A stretch of DNA of 52,808 nt from Balneolaceae bacterium (lineage in GTDB: Bacteria; Bacteroidota; Rhodothermia; Balneolales; Balneolaceae), in assembly GCA_003559375.1 (NCBI GenBank), contig PWLN01000458.1:1-52808 (forward strand). Reading direction: 5' to 3'. Positions 34,630 through 44,536 of this stretch are shown here, piece by piece (within the stretch, counting starts at the first letter, position 1; every line of letters begins with the position of its first letter). The notes under the pieces were generated by a model that saw only the letters and a program-made list of their open reading frames with translations, did no database searches and was not told where the DNA came from. Made by a program: the position numbers and the translations under genes.

Positions 34630-37263
34630 TTATGCATTCAAGGCTGCCTGTGCAGCTGCAAGCCTTGCAACAGGAACTCTGAATGGTGAACAAGAGACAT
34701 AATCCAGTCCCATTTTATAGCAAAACGTTACACTGCGCGGTTCTCCGCCATGTTCGCCGCAAATGCCGACTTTTAGTGTTGGCTTTTCCATACGTCCTTG
34801 CTTTGCAGCCATTTCCACAAGCTGGCCTACTCCCTCAATATCCAGAACCTGGAAAGGATCTTGCTGAAGAATACCCTCTTTGATGTACTCGCCCAGGAAT
34901 TTGCCCGCATCATCACGGCTGTAGCCGAAAGTCATCTGGGTAAGGTCATTTGTTCCAAACGAGAAAAATTCAGCATCTTTAGCGATCTGAGAGGCAACAA
35001 GTGCAGCCCTTGGAATCTCAATCATTGTTCCAACCCGGTAACGCACTTTTTTACCTGTTTCTTCAAAAATGACTTTTGCTGTATTATCAATCACCATTTT
35101 CTGAGCTCTGAACTCCTGGGGTATTCCTACAAGCGGGATCATGATTTCCGGTTCCACGTCCAGTTTCTCTCTTTTCAGTTCGATAGCAGCTTCGAGGATG
35201 GCTCGCGTCTGCATTTCAGTGATTTCAGGGTAGGTGATACCCAGACGACATCCGCGGTGCCCAAGCATGGGGTTGAATTCGCGAAGCGACCGTACCTTAC
35301 GGGCAAAAATAGTTCTTTTTATCCCGAGATCATCGGCTACCGCGTTCATTTCATCCGGGTCTTCGGGCAGGAATTCATGAAGCGGCGGGTCGAGCAGCCT
35401 CACAGTAACAGGCAGGCCTTTCATGGCTTTGAAGATTTCAATAAAATCCTTTTTCTGATACGGAAGCAGTTGTTCAAGGGCTTCTTTTCTGGCTTCATAA
35501 TGGTCGGAAATAATCATGCGGCGTATCGCTTTAATTCTTTCTTCACCAAAGAACATATGTTCAGTACGGCAAAGCCCGATTCCTTCCGCTCCGAACTCAC
35601 GTGCACGTTTTGCATCTTCAGGAGTATCTGCATTTGTGCGAACATTCATATCCCTGAACTCATCAACCCATTCCATGAAGAGTTTGTAATCGTCTTTCAA
35701 CTCAGGTTTAATTACATCTTTTTTACCGAGAATAACTGTTCCCCGGGCTCCATCAATCGAGAGCCAGTCACCCTCATTTACAGTGACCTTTCCATTTGTG
35801 AAGTTTGCATTTTCATAGTCGATGATAATATCATCACAACCGGCAACACATGGTTTTCCCCAGCCTCTGGCTACCACGGCAGCGTGGCTGGTCATTCCAC
35901 CACGTGACGTCAGAATTCCCTGTGCAGCGGCCATTCCTCCAACATCTTCCGGACTTGTTTCAATTCGAACCAGGATTACAGGTTCACCTGCAAGAGCTGC
36001 TTCTTCTGCCTTATCGGATTCAAACACCACTTTTCCAACTGCAGCTCCGGGTGATGCCGGCAATCCGATTCCGAGAACGGAATCAGGGTCTACTGTACTT
36101 GCATCGATTTGCGGGTGCAGCAATTGGTCGAGATGGGCTGGTTCCACATGTGTTTTTACAGCAGTACGTTTTTCAATCATACCCTCTTTAACCATATCGG
36201 TAGCAATTTTTATAGCAGCATGGCCTGTTCTCTTGCCACTTCGTGTCTGCAGAATATAAAGTGTGCCTTTCTGAATGGTGAATTCGATATCCTGCATGTT
36301 TCCGTAATGCTTTTCAAGTTTACGGCCCCATTCTTCAAGTTCGTCATAATCTTTTGGCATCAGGGTTTTCAGTTCACTGATATCCCTTGGAGTCCGAATT
36401 CCGGCCACAACATCTTCACCTTGAGCATTGATCAGAAATTCACCGTAGAGTTTATTTTCACCGGTTGAAGGGTTACGCGTAAAATAAACACCTGTGGCAC
36501 AGTCATCTCCCATGTTACCGTATACCATGGCCTGTACATTCACAGCAGTTCCCAGAAGCCCTGTAATGTGATTGATTCTTCTGTATTTATTAGCTCGATC
36601 ACTATCCCAGGATTCAAATACTGAATTTATCGACCACTCAAGCTGCTCATACGGGTCTCCCGGGAACATATAGCCGGTTCCCTTTCTGTAAACGGCTTTA
36701 TATCGGTTAACAAGTTCTTTAAGATCTTTCGTTGTGAGGTCTGTGTCTTCGGTTACACCTTTTGCTTTTTTCAGTGCCTCTAATGCTTCTTCAAAAAGTT
36801 CGTGGGGTATTCCCATCACCACATTTCCAAACATGTCAATGAATCTTCGGTAACTATCATAAGCAAATCGTTCGTTGTTTGTATGTTTGGCTAAGGCTTC
36901 TACTGTATCGTCATTCAGGCCAAGATTCAGTACTGTATCCATCATTCCCGGCATCGATACAGCAGCACCTGAACGAACTGATAATAATAAAGGATGTTCG
37001 GAATCACCGAACTTTGTACCCATAATGTCTTCAACAAACTTTAGGCCATCTTTTACCTGCTGCCTCAGGCCAAGTGGCCAGTTTCGTTCGTGTGTTGAAT
37101 AGTAGTGACAGGCGTTAGTGGAAATGGTAAAACCGGCGGGTACAGGCAGGCCGATTGTCGACATTTCAGCAAGATTTGCGCCTTTACCCCCGAGCAATTG
37201 TTTTAAAGAGCGGTCGCCTTCAGCAGTTCCATTTCCAAATGTATATACATGTTTTCCCTTCAT
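34630..37263 (-). CDS. ppdK: Pyruvate, phosphate dikinase
   Basis: 877-residue enzyme interconverting pyruvate, ATP and phosphate with phosphoenolpyruvate, AMP and pyrophosphate. The N-terminal ATP-grasp domain starts [10 protein letters not shown]; the phosphohistidine domain carries His460 in [15 protein letters not shown]; the C-terminal PEP/pyruvate barrel has the CGEHGG motif near the end. The length is normal for the bacterial enzyme. A clear Shine-Dalgarno (GGAGG at 37273-37269) precedes the ATG and a strong terminator follows. It stands alone. Confidence 0.97.
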   Translation of the reverse strand: MKGKHVYTFGNGTAEGDRSLKQLLGGKGANLAEMSTIGLPVPAGFTISTNACHYYSTHERNWPLGLRQQVKDGLKFVEDIMGTKFGDSEHPLLLSVRSGAAVSMPGMMDTVLNLGLNDDTVEALAKHTNNERFAYDSYRRFIDMFGNVVMGIPHELFEEALEALKKAKGVTEDTDLTTKDLKELVNRYKAVYRKGTGYMFPGDPYEQLEWSINSVFESWDSDRANKYRRINHITGLLGTAVNVQAMVYGNMGDDCATGVYFTRNPSTGENKLYGEFLINAQGEDVVAGIRTPRDISELKTLMPKDYDELEEWGRKLEKHYGNMQDIEFTIQKGTLYILQTRSGKRTGHAAIKIATDMVKEGMIEKRTAVKTHVEPAHLDQLLHPQIDASTVDPDSVLGIGLPASPGAAVGKVVFESDKAEEAALAGEPVILVRIETSPEDVGGMAAAQGILTSRGGMTSHAAVVARGWGKPCVAGCDDIIIDYENANFTNGKVTVNEGDWLSIDGARGTVILGKKDVIKPELKDDYKLFMEWVDEFRDMNVRTNADTPEDAKRAREFGAEGIGLCRTEHMFFGEERIKAIRRMIISDHYEARKEALEQLLPYQKKDFIEIFKAMKGLPVTVRLLDPPLHEFLPEDPDEMNAVADDLGIKRTIFARKVRSLREFNPMLGHRGCRLGITYPEITEMQTRAILEAAIELKREKLDVEPEIMIPLVGIPQEFRAQKMVIDNTAKVIFEETGKKVRYRVGTMIEIPRAALVASQIAKDAEFFSFGTNDLTQMTFGYSRDDAGKFLGEYIKEGILQQDPFQVLDIEGVGQLVEMAAKQGRMEKPTLKVGICGEHGGEPRSVTFCYKMGLDYVSCSPFRVPVARLAAAQAALNA

Positions 37264-37687
37264 CTTTTCCTCCGTTTAGGTATTAAATACTTTTAAGATT
37301 TTTGACTCTCAAATTGAAATGTAGCTTTCTATCATGTTGTGAATGTGAATTGTCCACGGTGATCAAATGAATACAGTTGTCTTTTCAAAAAAGAGCCGTC
37401 AGGATAATAATTCCGATAAGCATTTAAAATGAGTCAGGACACATTCCGACATTACAGAAATCAATCGTTACCGGATTTCATTATCTTAATTAGACATATT
37501 TCAGATCTCAAAAAAAACAATTTCAGGCTCTCCTGCAATCGGGGTGATCCCCATAATATTGTCGGGTTATGCCCGAAAGAGAATGAGCATAGTGTACGAG
37601 CAGCAAAATGTTTTTAAATCATAAGTTGAAATACCTGCAACAGTTAGTTTGAATCATAGAGCTTCCCTGCCTATTTTGGGGCTTAAA

Positions 37688-37735
37688 AGTGAAAAGCTGG
37701 AGCGGAGCGTAAGTCCCGATAAACATGTCGGGGTG
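37688..37735 (+). repeat. Dispersed hairpin repeat, copy C
   Basis: This copy begins AGTGAAAAGCTGGAGCGGAG, continues CGTAAGT and ends in the hairpin CCCGATA-AACA-TGTCGGG (one T-G wobble). The left half is identical to copy A and the stem-loop is close to copy B, which joins the two as one family. Confidence 0.85.
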
Positions 37736-37872
37736 CACCGGGCGATAGCGATTTACCATCTATCAGAGGCTGGTAAAACTATGTATATCCGATTTAATAG
37801 TTTTTTTAAAAAAACTCAAACTTAAAACTATAAACTTCACGACATTATTTGCTAACCAATACAAGGTCAATC

Positions 37873-37910
37873 AACCTGAAACCTTGAACCTTGAACCTTG
37901 AACCTTGAAC
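37873..37910 (+). repeat. ACCTTGA heptad tandem array
   Basis: AACCTGAA is followed by four near-perfect ACCTTGA heptads and ends 16 bp before the transporter ATG at 37927. It resembles the array at 21039-21101, which also sits directly before a plus-strand gene. Confidence 0.85.
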
Positions 37911-37926
37911 TTTGGCCGTTTCTCAC

Positions 37927-39297
37927 ATGAAATTACAGATGCCTCATACGCTAACCCTCCTTTTCTTTTTGATGGTGGCTGCATTAGTTGCAACGTGGGT
38001 TATACCGCAGGGTCAGTTCGATACGGAAATTGTAAATGGCAGATCTGTAGTAATTCCGGGAACATTCGAAGTAGCGGAAGAACGCGGTTTTATGAATCCG
38101 GTTCAGCTGTTCATCGCCGTTCCCAGGGCATTTGCTGATGCTCAGGCGATCATTTTTTTTCTGTTTATCATTGGTGGGGTTTTGGCGATTATCAGAAAAA
38201 CAGGTACGATTGATGCACTTCTCGGGCGTTTACTTGAAAAGCTTGGCAGCCGGCCGGGTACTCTCATCTTTCTGACAGTATTCATTTTTGCACTTGCTTC
38301 AAGTACGATGGGGGCATCGGCAGAATATATTCCATTTGTATTGATTCTGGCTGCACTGTGCAGAACGATGAACATGGATACCATGACAGCCGTTGGTATT
38401 ATTGTTGTAGGCTATGGAATCGGGTATGGAGCAGCATCTTTCAATCAATACACCGTTGTAGTAGCTCAGGGAGTGGCAGATCTGCCCACTTACTCCGGGT
38501 GGCAGGTAAGAACAGCACTACTGGTGCCATTTGTCATGATTGGCGCCCATCATGTTTGGAGATATGGCCGTATGGTTCGGCAAGATTCATCCAAAAGCCT
38601 AATGGCAGGCATAGAATCACCTGATTTTGTTCAGAAATCAAATCATTATCCTCCATTAACCCTTTCACATGTTTATATTATCTTATCCTTTATTACGGCT
38701 CTTGGAATTGCAGTTTGGGGGATAGCACAAAAAGGTTGGTATCTCTATGAACTTGGCGCTGCTTTTCTCATACTTGGAATTATTACAGCAATAATTGGAA
38801 AAATTGGCCCAAGCAGGATGGCTGTGGAGTTTGTGAAAGGCGCTAAAGACCTCACGGAAACAGCACTACTTGTTGGTATCGCGAGAGGCATTGCCCTTAT
38901 CATGGAAGATGGACAAATTCTTCATACCATTGTATATGCAATGTCTGTTCCGCTCTCCTTAGTAGGCCCGGAACTGGCTTCAGTAGGGATGATGCTGCTT
39001 CAGTCTGTAATGAATTTTTTTGTAACATCAGGAAGTGGTCAGGCATTTCTTACTATGCCACTTATGGCGCCACTTGGCGATATTCTGGGAGTAACCCGTC
39101 AGGTTGCTGTACAGGCATACCTGTTTGGTGACGGGTTTTCAAATATGATTGTTCCAACCAATCCGGTTTTAATGGGGATACTTGGTATGGCAAGTGTACC
39201 CTTCGACAGGTGGTTCCGTTTCTGCCTGCCATTATTCCTGAAACTGATCGGTTTTGCAGCGATTTGTATGGTTGGTATGGTGATCTTCGGGTTTTGA
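37927..39297 (+). CDS. YfcC/DcuC-family membrane transporter
   Basis: About 456 residues and roughly 12 membrane segments. The start MPHTLTLLFFLMVAALVATWVIPQGQFD is typical of the YfcC branch of the DcuC/C4-dicarboxylate carrier superfamily, with conserved polar motifs such as STMGASAEYIPF and the C-terminal TSGSGQAF and NPVLMGILG. Substrates may be dicarboxylates or amino acids; it cannot be read from sequence. ATG 37927 was chosen over TTG 37912 because that lies next to the heptad array; neither has a Shine-Dalgarno. The next transporter gene follows after 49 bp. Confidence 0.86.
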   Translation: MKLQMPHTLTLLFFLMVAALVATWVIPQGQFDTEIVNGRSVVIPGTFEVAEERGFMNPVQLFIAVPRAFADAQAIIFFLFIIGGVLAIIRKTGTIDALLGRLLEKLGSRPGTLIFLTVFIFALASSTMGASAEYIPFVLILAALCRTMNMDTMTAVGIIVVGYGIGYGAASFNQYTVVVAQGVADLPTYSGWQVRTALLVPFVMIGAHHVWRYGRMVRQDSSKSLMAGIESPDFVQKSNHYPPLTLSHVYIILSFITALGIAVWGIAQKGWYLYELGAAFLILGIITAIIGKIGPSRMAVEFVKGAKDLTETALLVGIARGIALIMEDGQILHTIVYAMSVPLSLVGPELASVGMMLLQSVMNFFVTSGSGQAFLTMPLMAPLGDILGVTRQVAVQAYLFGDGFSNMIVPTNPVLMGILGMASVPFDRWFRFCLPLFLKLIGFAAICMVGMVIFGF

Positions 39298-39346
39298 TAA
39301 GGTTAAGGATCAAAGACATCGGATTTTTGTGAATACTTTTTGAGCC

Positions 39347-40804
39347 ATGTCCATCTATTTTTGGGTTGTTATTATCTATCTTGCCTTATTGATGGGAATT
39401 TCCATTTGGAAAAGCCGTATCATCAAAAATCAGGAAGACTTCATGGTAGCTGGCCGAAAAGTCCCAACTTATAAGCTGGTAGGGACATTACTTTGCACCT
39501 GGCTTGGTTCAGGAACACTTCTTGCCGGGGCCGGTTTGGCAGCACGAGTTGGAATCTCAGAGCTTTGGCTGGCTGCCGGTGCATGGATTGGTATCATCAT
39601 TGTCTTTTTTCTTGCCGGAAGAGTGAGGCGAATTGCTCAGTATACTGTACCAGATATTCTTGAACTCCGCTACAATAAATATGCCCGAATTCTTGGTACA
39701 ATTGTTATCGTTATCGCCTATACAACAATAGTTGGGTACCAGTTTCGGGGAGGCGGTTTTGTTTTGAATTTGATTGCCGGCATTCCAGAGTGGCAGGGTG
39801 TGCTTCTTACAGCCGTTTTTATCATATTTTTTACTGCGTTTGCCGGAATGCTCTCCATAGTTTCCGTTGATATCATCAATGGTGCAGTGATTACACTTGC
39901 AGTTCTGATTGCAGTGCCGCTTGTGATGTTTCACCTTGGTGGTGTTGGTTACATCACAAACGAATTGGATTCAACCCTTTTTGATCCGCTTGGAGGACAC
40001 AACTGGATTTGGGTGATGGGGGTTTTCTTTCCAACTTTTCTGCTTTTGCTGGGTGAATCGAATATGTACCAGAAATTTTATTCAGCTAAAAACGAAAAAT
40101 CTGCAAAAAATGCCGTAGTTCTTTGGGTTATCGGTACTGTAATTATTGAAACGGCTATTGCATCTCTTGCCATACTTGCTTTTAGTTATTTCAATGCATT
40201 GGATCCCTCCGGATTACTCCATCTTGCATCTGAAGACAGTGAACGGGTTATCCTTCATACAGCACGATATGCTACTGAGGTGGGCATACCTCTCGCCGGA
40301 GGCCTTTTACTTATCTGCGCAGCTGTTGCCATTATAACATCAACCGGAAACAGTTTTTTGTTAACACCTTCAACAAATCTGACACGTGATATCTATCAGA
40401 GATTTATTAACCCGGATGCACCGGAAAAAACGATTATACTGTTTCAGCGTATAATGATTATGCTGCTTGGTATTATTGCCTGGTTGCTGTTAACTCAATT
40501 CAGGACTATTCTTGATATGGCATTTACAGCCTATACGATGATTGGTGCCGGTCTGACACCTGCACTGCTTGCCGCTTTTTTATGGAAAAGGGTTACCACC
40601 GCCGGAGGTGTGGCATCGATTGCAACCGGAATGGGAGTAACACTTACCATTGCCATTGTGAATTCTTTACGGGAAGAACCACTTATTGGTTATGAATATA
40701 TTGTACTACCTGCCGCTGGCTTGTCCATTTTAGTACTGATATCGGTATCTCTTCTTACACCACCTGATCCAAAAGAGAAATGGAACACATTTTATGAAAA
40801 TTAG
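39347..40804 (+). CDS. Sodium:solute symporter (SSS family)
   Basis: 485 residues with about 13 membrane helices. The early motifs fit the SSS family: the N-terminal helix, then EDFMVAGRKVP (about 31-41), the gate region GTLLCTWLGSGTLLAGAG (about 47-64) and the charged VRRIAQYTVPDILELRY segment (about 93-109). Na+-driven uptake of an organic solute is expected; the substrate is open (amino acid, sugar or organic acid). It follows the YfcC-like gene closely, so they may be cotranscribed. Confidence 0.92.
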   Translation: MSIYFWVVIIYLALLMGISIWKSRIIKNQEDFMVAGRKVPTYKLVGTLLCTWLGSGTLLAGAGLAARVGISELWLAAGAWIGIIIVFFLAGRVRRIAQYTVPDILELRYNKYARILGTIVIVIAYTTIVGYQFRGGGFVLNLIAGIPEWQGVLLTAVFIIFFTAFAGMLSIVSVDIINGAVITLAVLIAVPLVMFHLGGVGYITNELDSTLFDPLGGHNWIWVMGVFFPTFLLLLGESNMYQKFYSAKNEKSAKNAVVLWVIGTVIIETAIASLAILAFSYFNALDPSGLLHLASEDSERVILHTARYATEVGIPLAGGLLLICAAVAIITSTGNSFLLTPSTNLTRDIYQRFINPDAPEKTIILFQRIMIMLLGIIAWLLLTQFRTILDMAFTAYTMIGAGLTPALLAAFLWKRVTTAGGVASIATGMGVTLTIAIVNSLREEPLIGYEYIVLPAAGLSILVLISVSLLTPPDPKEKWNTFYEN

Positions 40805-40889
40805 CTTCTAACAGCTGGTTGGAAAGGTTAAGAGAAAGATTAAAATTTTTTCATAATAGAGCAGTTTCATTTTTCTAAATGTAAATAAA

Positions 40890-40911
40890 ACTTTATTATA
40901 AATAATAAAGT
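40890..40911. promoter_or_regulatory. AT-rich inverted repeat before the response regulator
   Basis: ACTTTATTA-TAAA-TAATAAAGT is a perfect 9-bp inverted repeat with a 4-nt loop, 34 bp before the receiver gene ATG. It could be a regulator site overlapping the promoter or a hairpin in the leader. No T-tract follows. Confidence 0.3.
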
Positions 40912-40945
40912 AGAATACTCTTCTATACGCTTTGACTTTTCGGGA

Positions 40946-41407
40946 ATGATGGAAAAAAAATTAAACATACTGCTTATCGAAGATAATCAGGTGCATATTA
41001 TGCTCATAAAACAGTCTTTCAATGAGCTTGGTAAATATGATTATAATTTCACAGTTATAGATAACGGGTACAGGGCCAAACAGTTTTTTAATACTGTAAT
41101 GGATAATCCAAAAGCAATCCTTCCGGATCTTATTTTTCTTGACTTGGATTTACCAAAAGTGAACGGGATTGAAGTATTGCGGTTCATTAAAAAAAAACCT
41201 CTATTGAGACATATACCGGTATTGATCCTTTCAGGGTCAGCAGAACATAGTGAAATGATGAAATGCTATAAATATTATTGCAGCAGTTATCTCCAAAAAC
41301 CGATTAATGCTGATGGGTTTAAGGATTTGGTTGTAGCGATAGAAAAATTTTGGTTTGGTGTTGCACTGCTGCCAACCATTCTGACTACTGAAGAGATTGA
41401 AAACTGA
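40946..41407 (+). CDS. Stand-alone response regulator receiver protein (Rcp1-like)
   Basis: 153-residue single-domain CheY-like protein. The acidic pocket is Glu12/Asp13, the phosphoacceptor Asp66 (FLDLDLP), the switch residue Ser96 and Lys118 (QKPI). The pattern fits the Rcp1 branch used with phytochrome-type or other hybrid kinases; no histidine kinase is next to it, so its partner is encoded elsewhere. No output domain is present. Two adjacent ATGs (40946 and 40949) are possible starts. A terminator-like hairpin follows 46 nt after the stop. Confidence 0.93.
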   Translation: MMEKKLNILLIEDNQVHIMLIKQSFNELGKYDYNFTVIDNGYRAKQFFNTVMDNPKAILPDLIFLDLDLPKVNGIEVLRFIKKKPLLRHIPVLILSGSAEHSEMMKCYKYYCSSYLQKPINADGFKDLVVAIEKFWFGVALLPTILTTEEIEN

Positions 41408-41453
41408 TTATTAAAGTTCTCATGCCCGATCCAATATCAGGATGATCCACTAA

Positions 41454-41475
41454 TAAAGATGTTTAACCATCTTTA
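41454..41475 (+). terminator. Hairpin downstream of the response regulator, weak terminator
   Basis: TAAAGATG (41454-41461) pairs with CATCTTTA (41468-41475) around a TTTAAC loop. The 8-bp perfect stem lacks a T-run, being followed by AATATTAAAA. It lies 46 nt after the receiver stop and about 170 nt before the DUF5916 gene. Confidence 0.35.
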
Positions 41476-41645
41476 AATATTAAAACAGCATTCATCATAG
41501 CAGTTTAAAGCTGTATATTAGATAAAAAGGGATTTTTACCTCAGATTATAAATTTAACAGGTATCTGTTTATAGTTTAAAACGGTTAAAATTATCGTACA
41601 AACAAAAAAGTAGATCGTTAGATACGGGAAATATTGGTATTAATA

Positions 41646-43844
41646 ATGATTAAACAAGGCCTTCTTCTCCTTCTGTCTTTTTTTATTGCTATTCCAGCCT
41701 ATGCGTTCCAACAAACCGGAAGCGATCGGATATCTTCAGAAAGGAGCTCTGTGAACAGCCATTATGTGTTAAATATCGGTAAAATGCAGGGTAATATCAT
41801 TTTGGATGGTGTGATTGATGAGGAAGACTGGCTGCGAGCTGATGTGGCCGAAAATTTTTTCATGGTTACTCCCTATGATACCAGCTACAGTGTAGCAAAA
41901 TCTCAGATAAGAATGACTTATGATGATGATGCCATTTATTTATCATTGGTATTTTTTGATGTACTTGAGGATGCTCCCCGCGTGGTCGAATCACTAAGAA
42001 GGGACTTTTCGTTTGGCACAAACGACAATTTTTTGCTTTTCCTCGATCCGTTTAATGATCTCACAACCGGCTTCTCATTTGGGGTTAACGCAGCAGGTGC
42101 CATGTGGGATGGAACCATGAGCAATGGTTCTGCCGTAGACCTGGCCTGGGATACAAAATGGGAAGTAGTAACTAAAGATTATGATGACAGGTGGGTGGCT
42201 GAAATGCGGATTCCGTTCAAATCAATTCGCTATAAGGGTGGCCTGGACAGATGGAATATCAACTTTTCAAGGCTTGATTTGAGCATCAATGAAAAGTCTT
42301 CCTGGGCACCGGTACCCCGCCAATTTCCCACTGCATCGCTGGCATTTACCGGAACGCTTCAATGGGATGAACCGCCTCCGGACCCCGGCCTTCAGCTATC
42401 TGTAATTCCTTATATTTTCGGAAGTGCATCCCGTGATTTTGAAGCTGGAACCGATACCCGTTATCGTACCGACTTTGGACTCGATTCAAAAGTGGCTCTT
42501 TCTTCTTCACTGAACCTTGACCTGACCTACAACCCCGATTTTTCGCAGGCTGATGTAGATCAGCAGATCACCAATCTCGACCGTTTTGAACTCTTTTTTC
42601 CTGAAAAAAGACAGTTTTTTCTCGAAAATTCCGACCTGTTTGCCAATTTCGGTACACAGACTATCCGTCCGTTTTTCTCACGCCGAATTGGCATTGATGC
42701 ACCAGTACTCGCAGGTGCAAGACTCAGTGGCAATATTGGCCAGGATTGGCGGATCGGTGTCATGAATATGTACACGGAGGATACCAGTGTTATCCCCTCA
42801 AGTAACTTTTTTGTGGCAACGGTACAGAGAAGGGTATTCACACGATCAAATCTTTCCGCGATTTTAGTAGATCGGCAAAATATCAATAAACCAGATATAT
42901 GGGAAGGTGCTTCGTACAACCGTGCTGCCGGGTTACAATTTAATCTTGCAAGCCAGGATAACTTTTGGATTGGCCGTATTTTTGGGTTCAGGTCATTCAC
43001 TGATGGAGTAGAACAGGGATCCGAATTTTCTCAGGGAGTTGAACTCAACTATAATCGCCAGCAATACCAGATCCGGTTCGATCAGTACTACGTTGGTGAA
43101 AATTTTGCAGCTTCGGCAGGGTTTGTACCCCGAACCGATTTCATTCAGATAAGGCCACGATTTACATACCGGTTTTATCCGGATCAATCCAGCATTGAGC
43201 AACACGGGATGAATGTGCAGTTTAACAGCTTTTTCCGCCCTGATGATTTAAGTAATACAGATCGTGTGAGCAGCCTTGGCTATTATGTCACATTTCACAA
43301 CCTCAGCCGTATTGAGGTGATGGCCAATCACAATTTTGTAGAACTGAGACAGGATTTTGACCCGACCAATATAGGGATAAGCTTTTTGGACGCTGGTACA
43401 GATTACAGCTGGTTTGATGTGCTGGCTCAATACCGATCCGACTCCCGCAAGGTTTTTCGTTACAGCCTTACAGCCGGAACAGGAGGGTTTTTTAATGGGA
43501 ACCGCTGGTTTGTGGAAAGTGATCTGAACTACCGTTACCAGCCCTATGGCAGTATATCTATGTTTGTCTCATATAACTCTCTTGATCTCCCTGAGCCTTG
43601 GGGGAACAATTCATTTTGGCTGATTGGCCCAAAGATTGATATTACATTTACCACAAATCTCTTTTTCACAACTTTTGTTCAGTACAATGAACAGGCTGAT
43701 AACCTGAACATCAACAGCCGTTTCCAGTGGCGCTATAGCCCCGTTTCCGACATATTCATCGTGTACACCGATAACTACTTTCCCGAAACCATGGACTCCC
43801 GCAACCGTGCTATCGTCTTCAAAATGAATTACTGGTTTAACTGA
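41646..43844 (+). CDS. DUF5916 protein with CBM9-like domain
   Basis: About 732 residues with a signal peptide (about 1-22, ending YAFQQ). Residues about 45-245 form a carbohydrate-binding family 9-like domain (LDGVIDEEDW, AIYLSLVFFD, FGVNAAGAMWDG, WVAEMRIPF). The remainder is beta-strand-rich with the DUF5916 pattern (LELFFPEKRQFFLEN-like, FFSRRIG) and ends in an aromatic-rich segment typical of an outer membrane barrel. Function unknown; perhaps glycan or proteoglycan binding at the surface. ATG 41646 was preferred to TTG 41634 because the signal peptide begins there. Confidence 0.85.
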   Translation: MIKQGLLLLLSFFIAIPAYAFQQTGSDRISSERSSVNSHYVLNIGKMQGNIILDGVIDEEDWLRADVAENFFMVTPYDTSYSVAKSQIRMTYDDDAIYLSLVFFDVLEDAPRVVESLRRDFSFGTNDNFLLFLDPFNDLTTGFSFGVNAAGAMWDGTMSNGSAVDLAWDTKWEVVTKDYDDRWVAEMRIPFKSIRYKGGLDRWNINFSRLDLSINEKSSWAPVPRQFPTASLAFTGTLQWDEPPPDPGLQLSVIPYIFGSASRDFEAGTDTRYRTDFGLDSKVALSSSLNLDLTYNPDFSQADVDQQITNLDRFELFFPEKRQFFLENSDLFANFGTQTIRPFFSRRIGIDAPVLAGARLSGNIGQDWRIGVMNMYTEDTSVIPSSNFFVATVQRRVFTRSNLSAILVDRQNINKPDIWEGASYNRAAGLQFNLASQDNFWIGRIFGFRSFTDGVEQGSEFSQGVELNYNRQQYQIRFDQYYVGENFAASAGFVPRTDFIQIRPRFTYRFYPDQSSIEQHGMNVQFNSFFRPDDLSNTDRVSSLGYYVTFHNLSRIEVMANHNFVELRQDFDPTNIGISFLDAGTDYSWFDVLAQYRSDSRKVFRYSLTAGTGGFFNGNRWFVESDLNYRYQPYGSISMFVSYNSLDLPEPWGNNSFWLIGPKIDITFTTNLFFTTFVQYNEQADNLNINSRFQWRYSPVSDIFIVYTDNYFPETMDSRNRAIVFKMNYWFN

Positions 43845-43938
43845 TTTTATTTTTTACAGTTTTCATAAAAAAAGGATAACATCCATTCACGAATAGAGTA
43901 TAAGAGCTAAACTTATTTATTAATCTAACCTATGCAAT

Positions 43939-44526
43939 ATGACCGCACTTATTGTTTTAATTATCATTTTTGTTGTGCTCATTGCCTGGTCGGTGGGTAT
44001 TTATAACAAACTTGTATCATTCAGAAACCGTTTCAAGAATGCATTTTCACAGATCGATGTCCAGCTCAAGCGCAGGTACGACCTCATTCCAAACCTTGTG
44101 GAAGTTGCCAAAACCTACATGAAACATGAACGCGAAACCCTGGAAGCTGTAATACAGGCACGTAATCAGGCACAGCAGGCTGAACAGCGTGCGGCAGGGA
44201 ATCCGGAAGATCCAAACGCAATCCGGAACCTGATGGGCGCCGAGCAGGCTTTAACCGGGTCATTGGGAAGGCTATTTGCACTCTCAGAAAATTATCCCGA
44301 CCTGAAAGCCAACCAGAATATGCTGCAGCTTACAGAAGAATTATCATCCACAGAAAATAAAATCGCTTTTGCACGTCAGGCTTTTAATGATGCTGTTATG
44401 AATTACAATATTTACCGGGAAAAATTCCCGAATATGATATTTGCCGGGATGTTTGGATTTTCACAGGCACAGCCATTTGTAATTGAAGAAGCAGCGCAAC
44501 GCGAAGCCCCGAGGGTATCATTTTAG
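43939..44526 (+). CDS. LemA family protein
   Basis: 195 residues with an N-terminal membrane helix (about 2-22) followed by a long helical bundle with the family blocks YNKLVSFRNRFKNAFSQIDVQLKRR, DLIPNLVE and NYPDLKANQNM. LemA proteins occur widely next to membrane-associated M48 proteases; their role is thought to be in envelope assembly or stress. The M48 gene follows after only 10 bp, so they are cotranscribed. Confidence 0.95.
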   Translation: MTALIVLIIIFVVLIAWSVGIYNKLVSFRNRFKNAFSQIDVQLKRRYDLIPNLVEVAKTYMKHERETLEAVIQARNQAQQAEQRAAGNPEDPNAIRNLMGAEQALTGSLGRLFALSENYPDLKANQNMLQLTEELSSTENKIAFARQAFNDAVMNYNIYREKFPNMIFAGMFGFSQAQPFVIEEAAQREAPRVSF

Positions 44527-44536
44527 TTAAGAACTC

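Larger units (their letters stand above)
37264..37926. other. Long intergenic region with repeats
   Basis: This 663-bp region lies between ppdK (minus) and the YfcC-like transporter (plus). It holds two small adjacent hairpins (GGGG-TGAT-CCCC at about 37541-37552 and CGGG-TTATG-CCCG at about 37563-37575), hairpin repeat copy C (37688-37735), an 18-bp AGT7A7CT palindrome (AG, seven T, seven A, CT; 37799-37816) and the ACCTTGA array (37873-37910). A 62-residue open frame at 37429-37617 is unlike a protein and was not called. Confidence 0.55.

Noticed and set aside
37429-37617. 62-residue open frame in the ppdK/transporter gap
   Set aside because: No Shine-Dalgarno, no signal or membrane segment, irregular composition and overlap with short hairpins; it looks like chance in a non-coding region.
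21039-37910. CRISPR array explanation of the tandem repeats
   Set aside because: Repeats are 7-14 bp with no unique spacers and no cas genes nearby.
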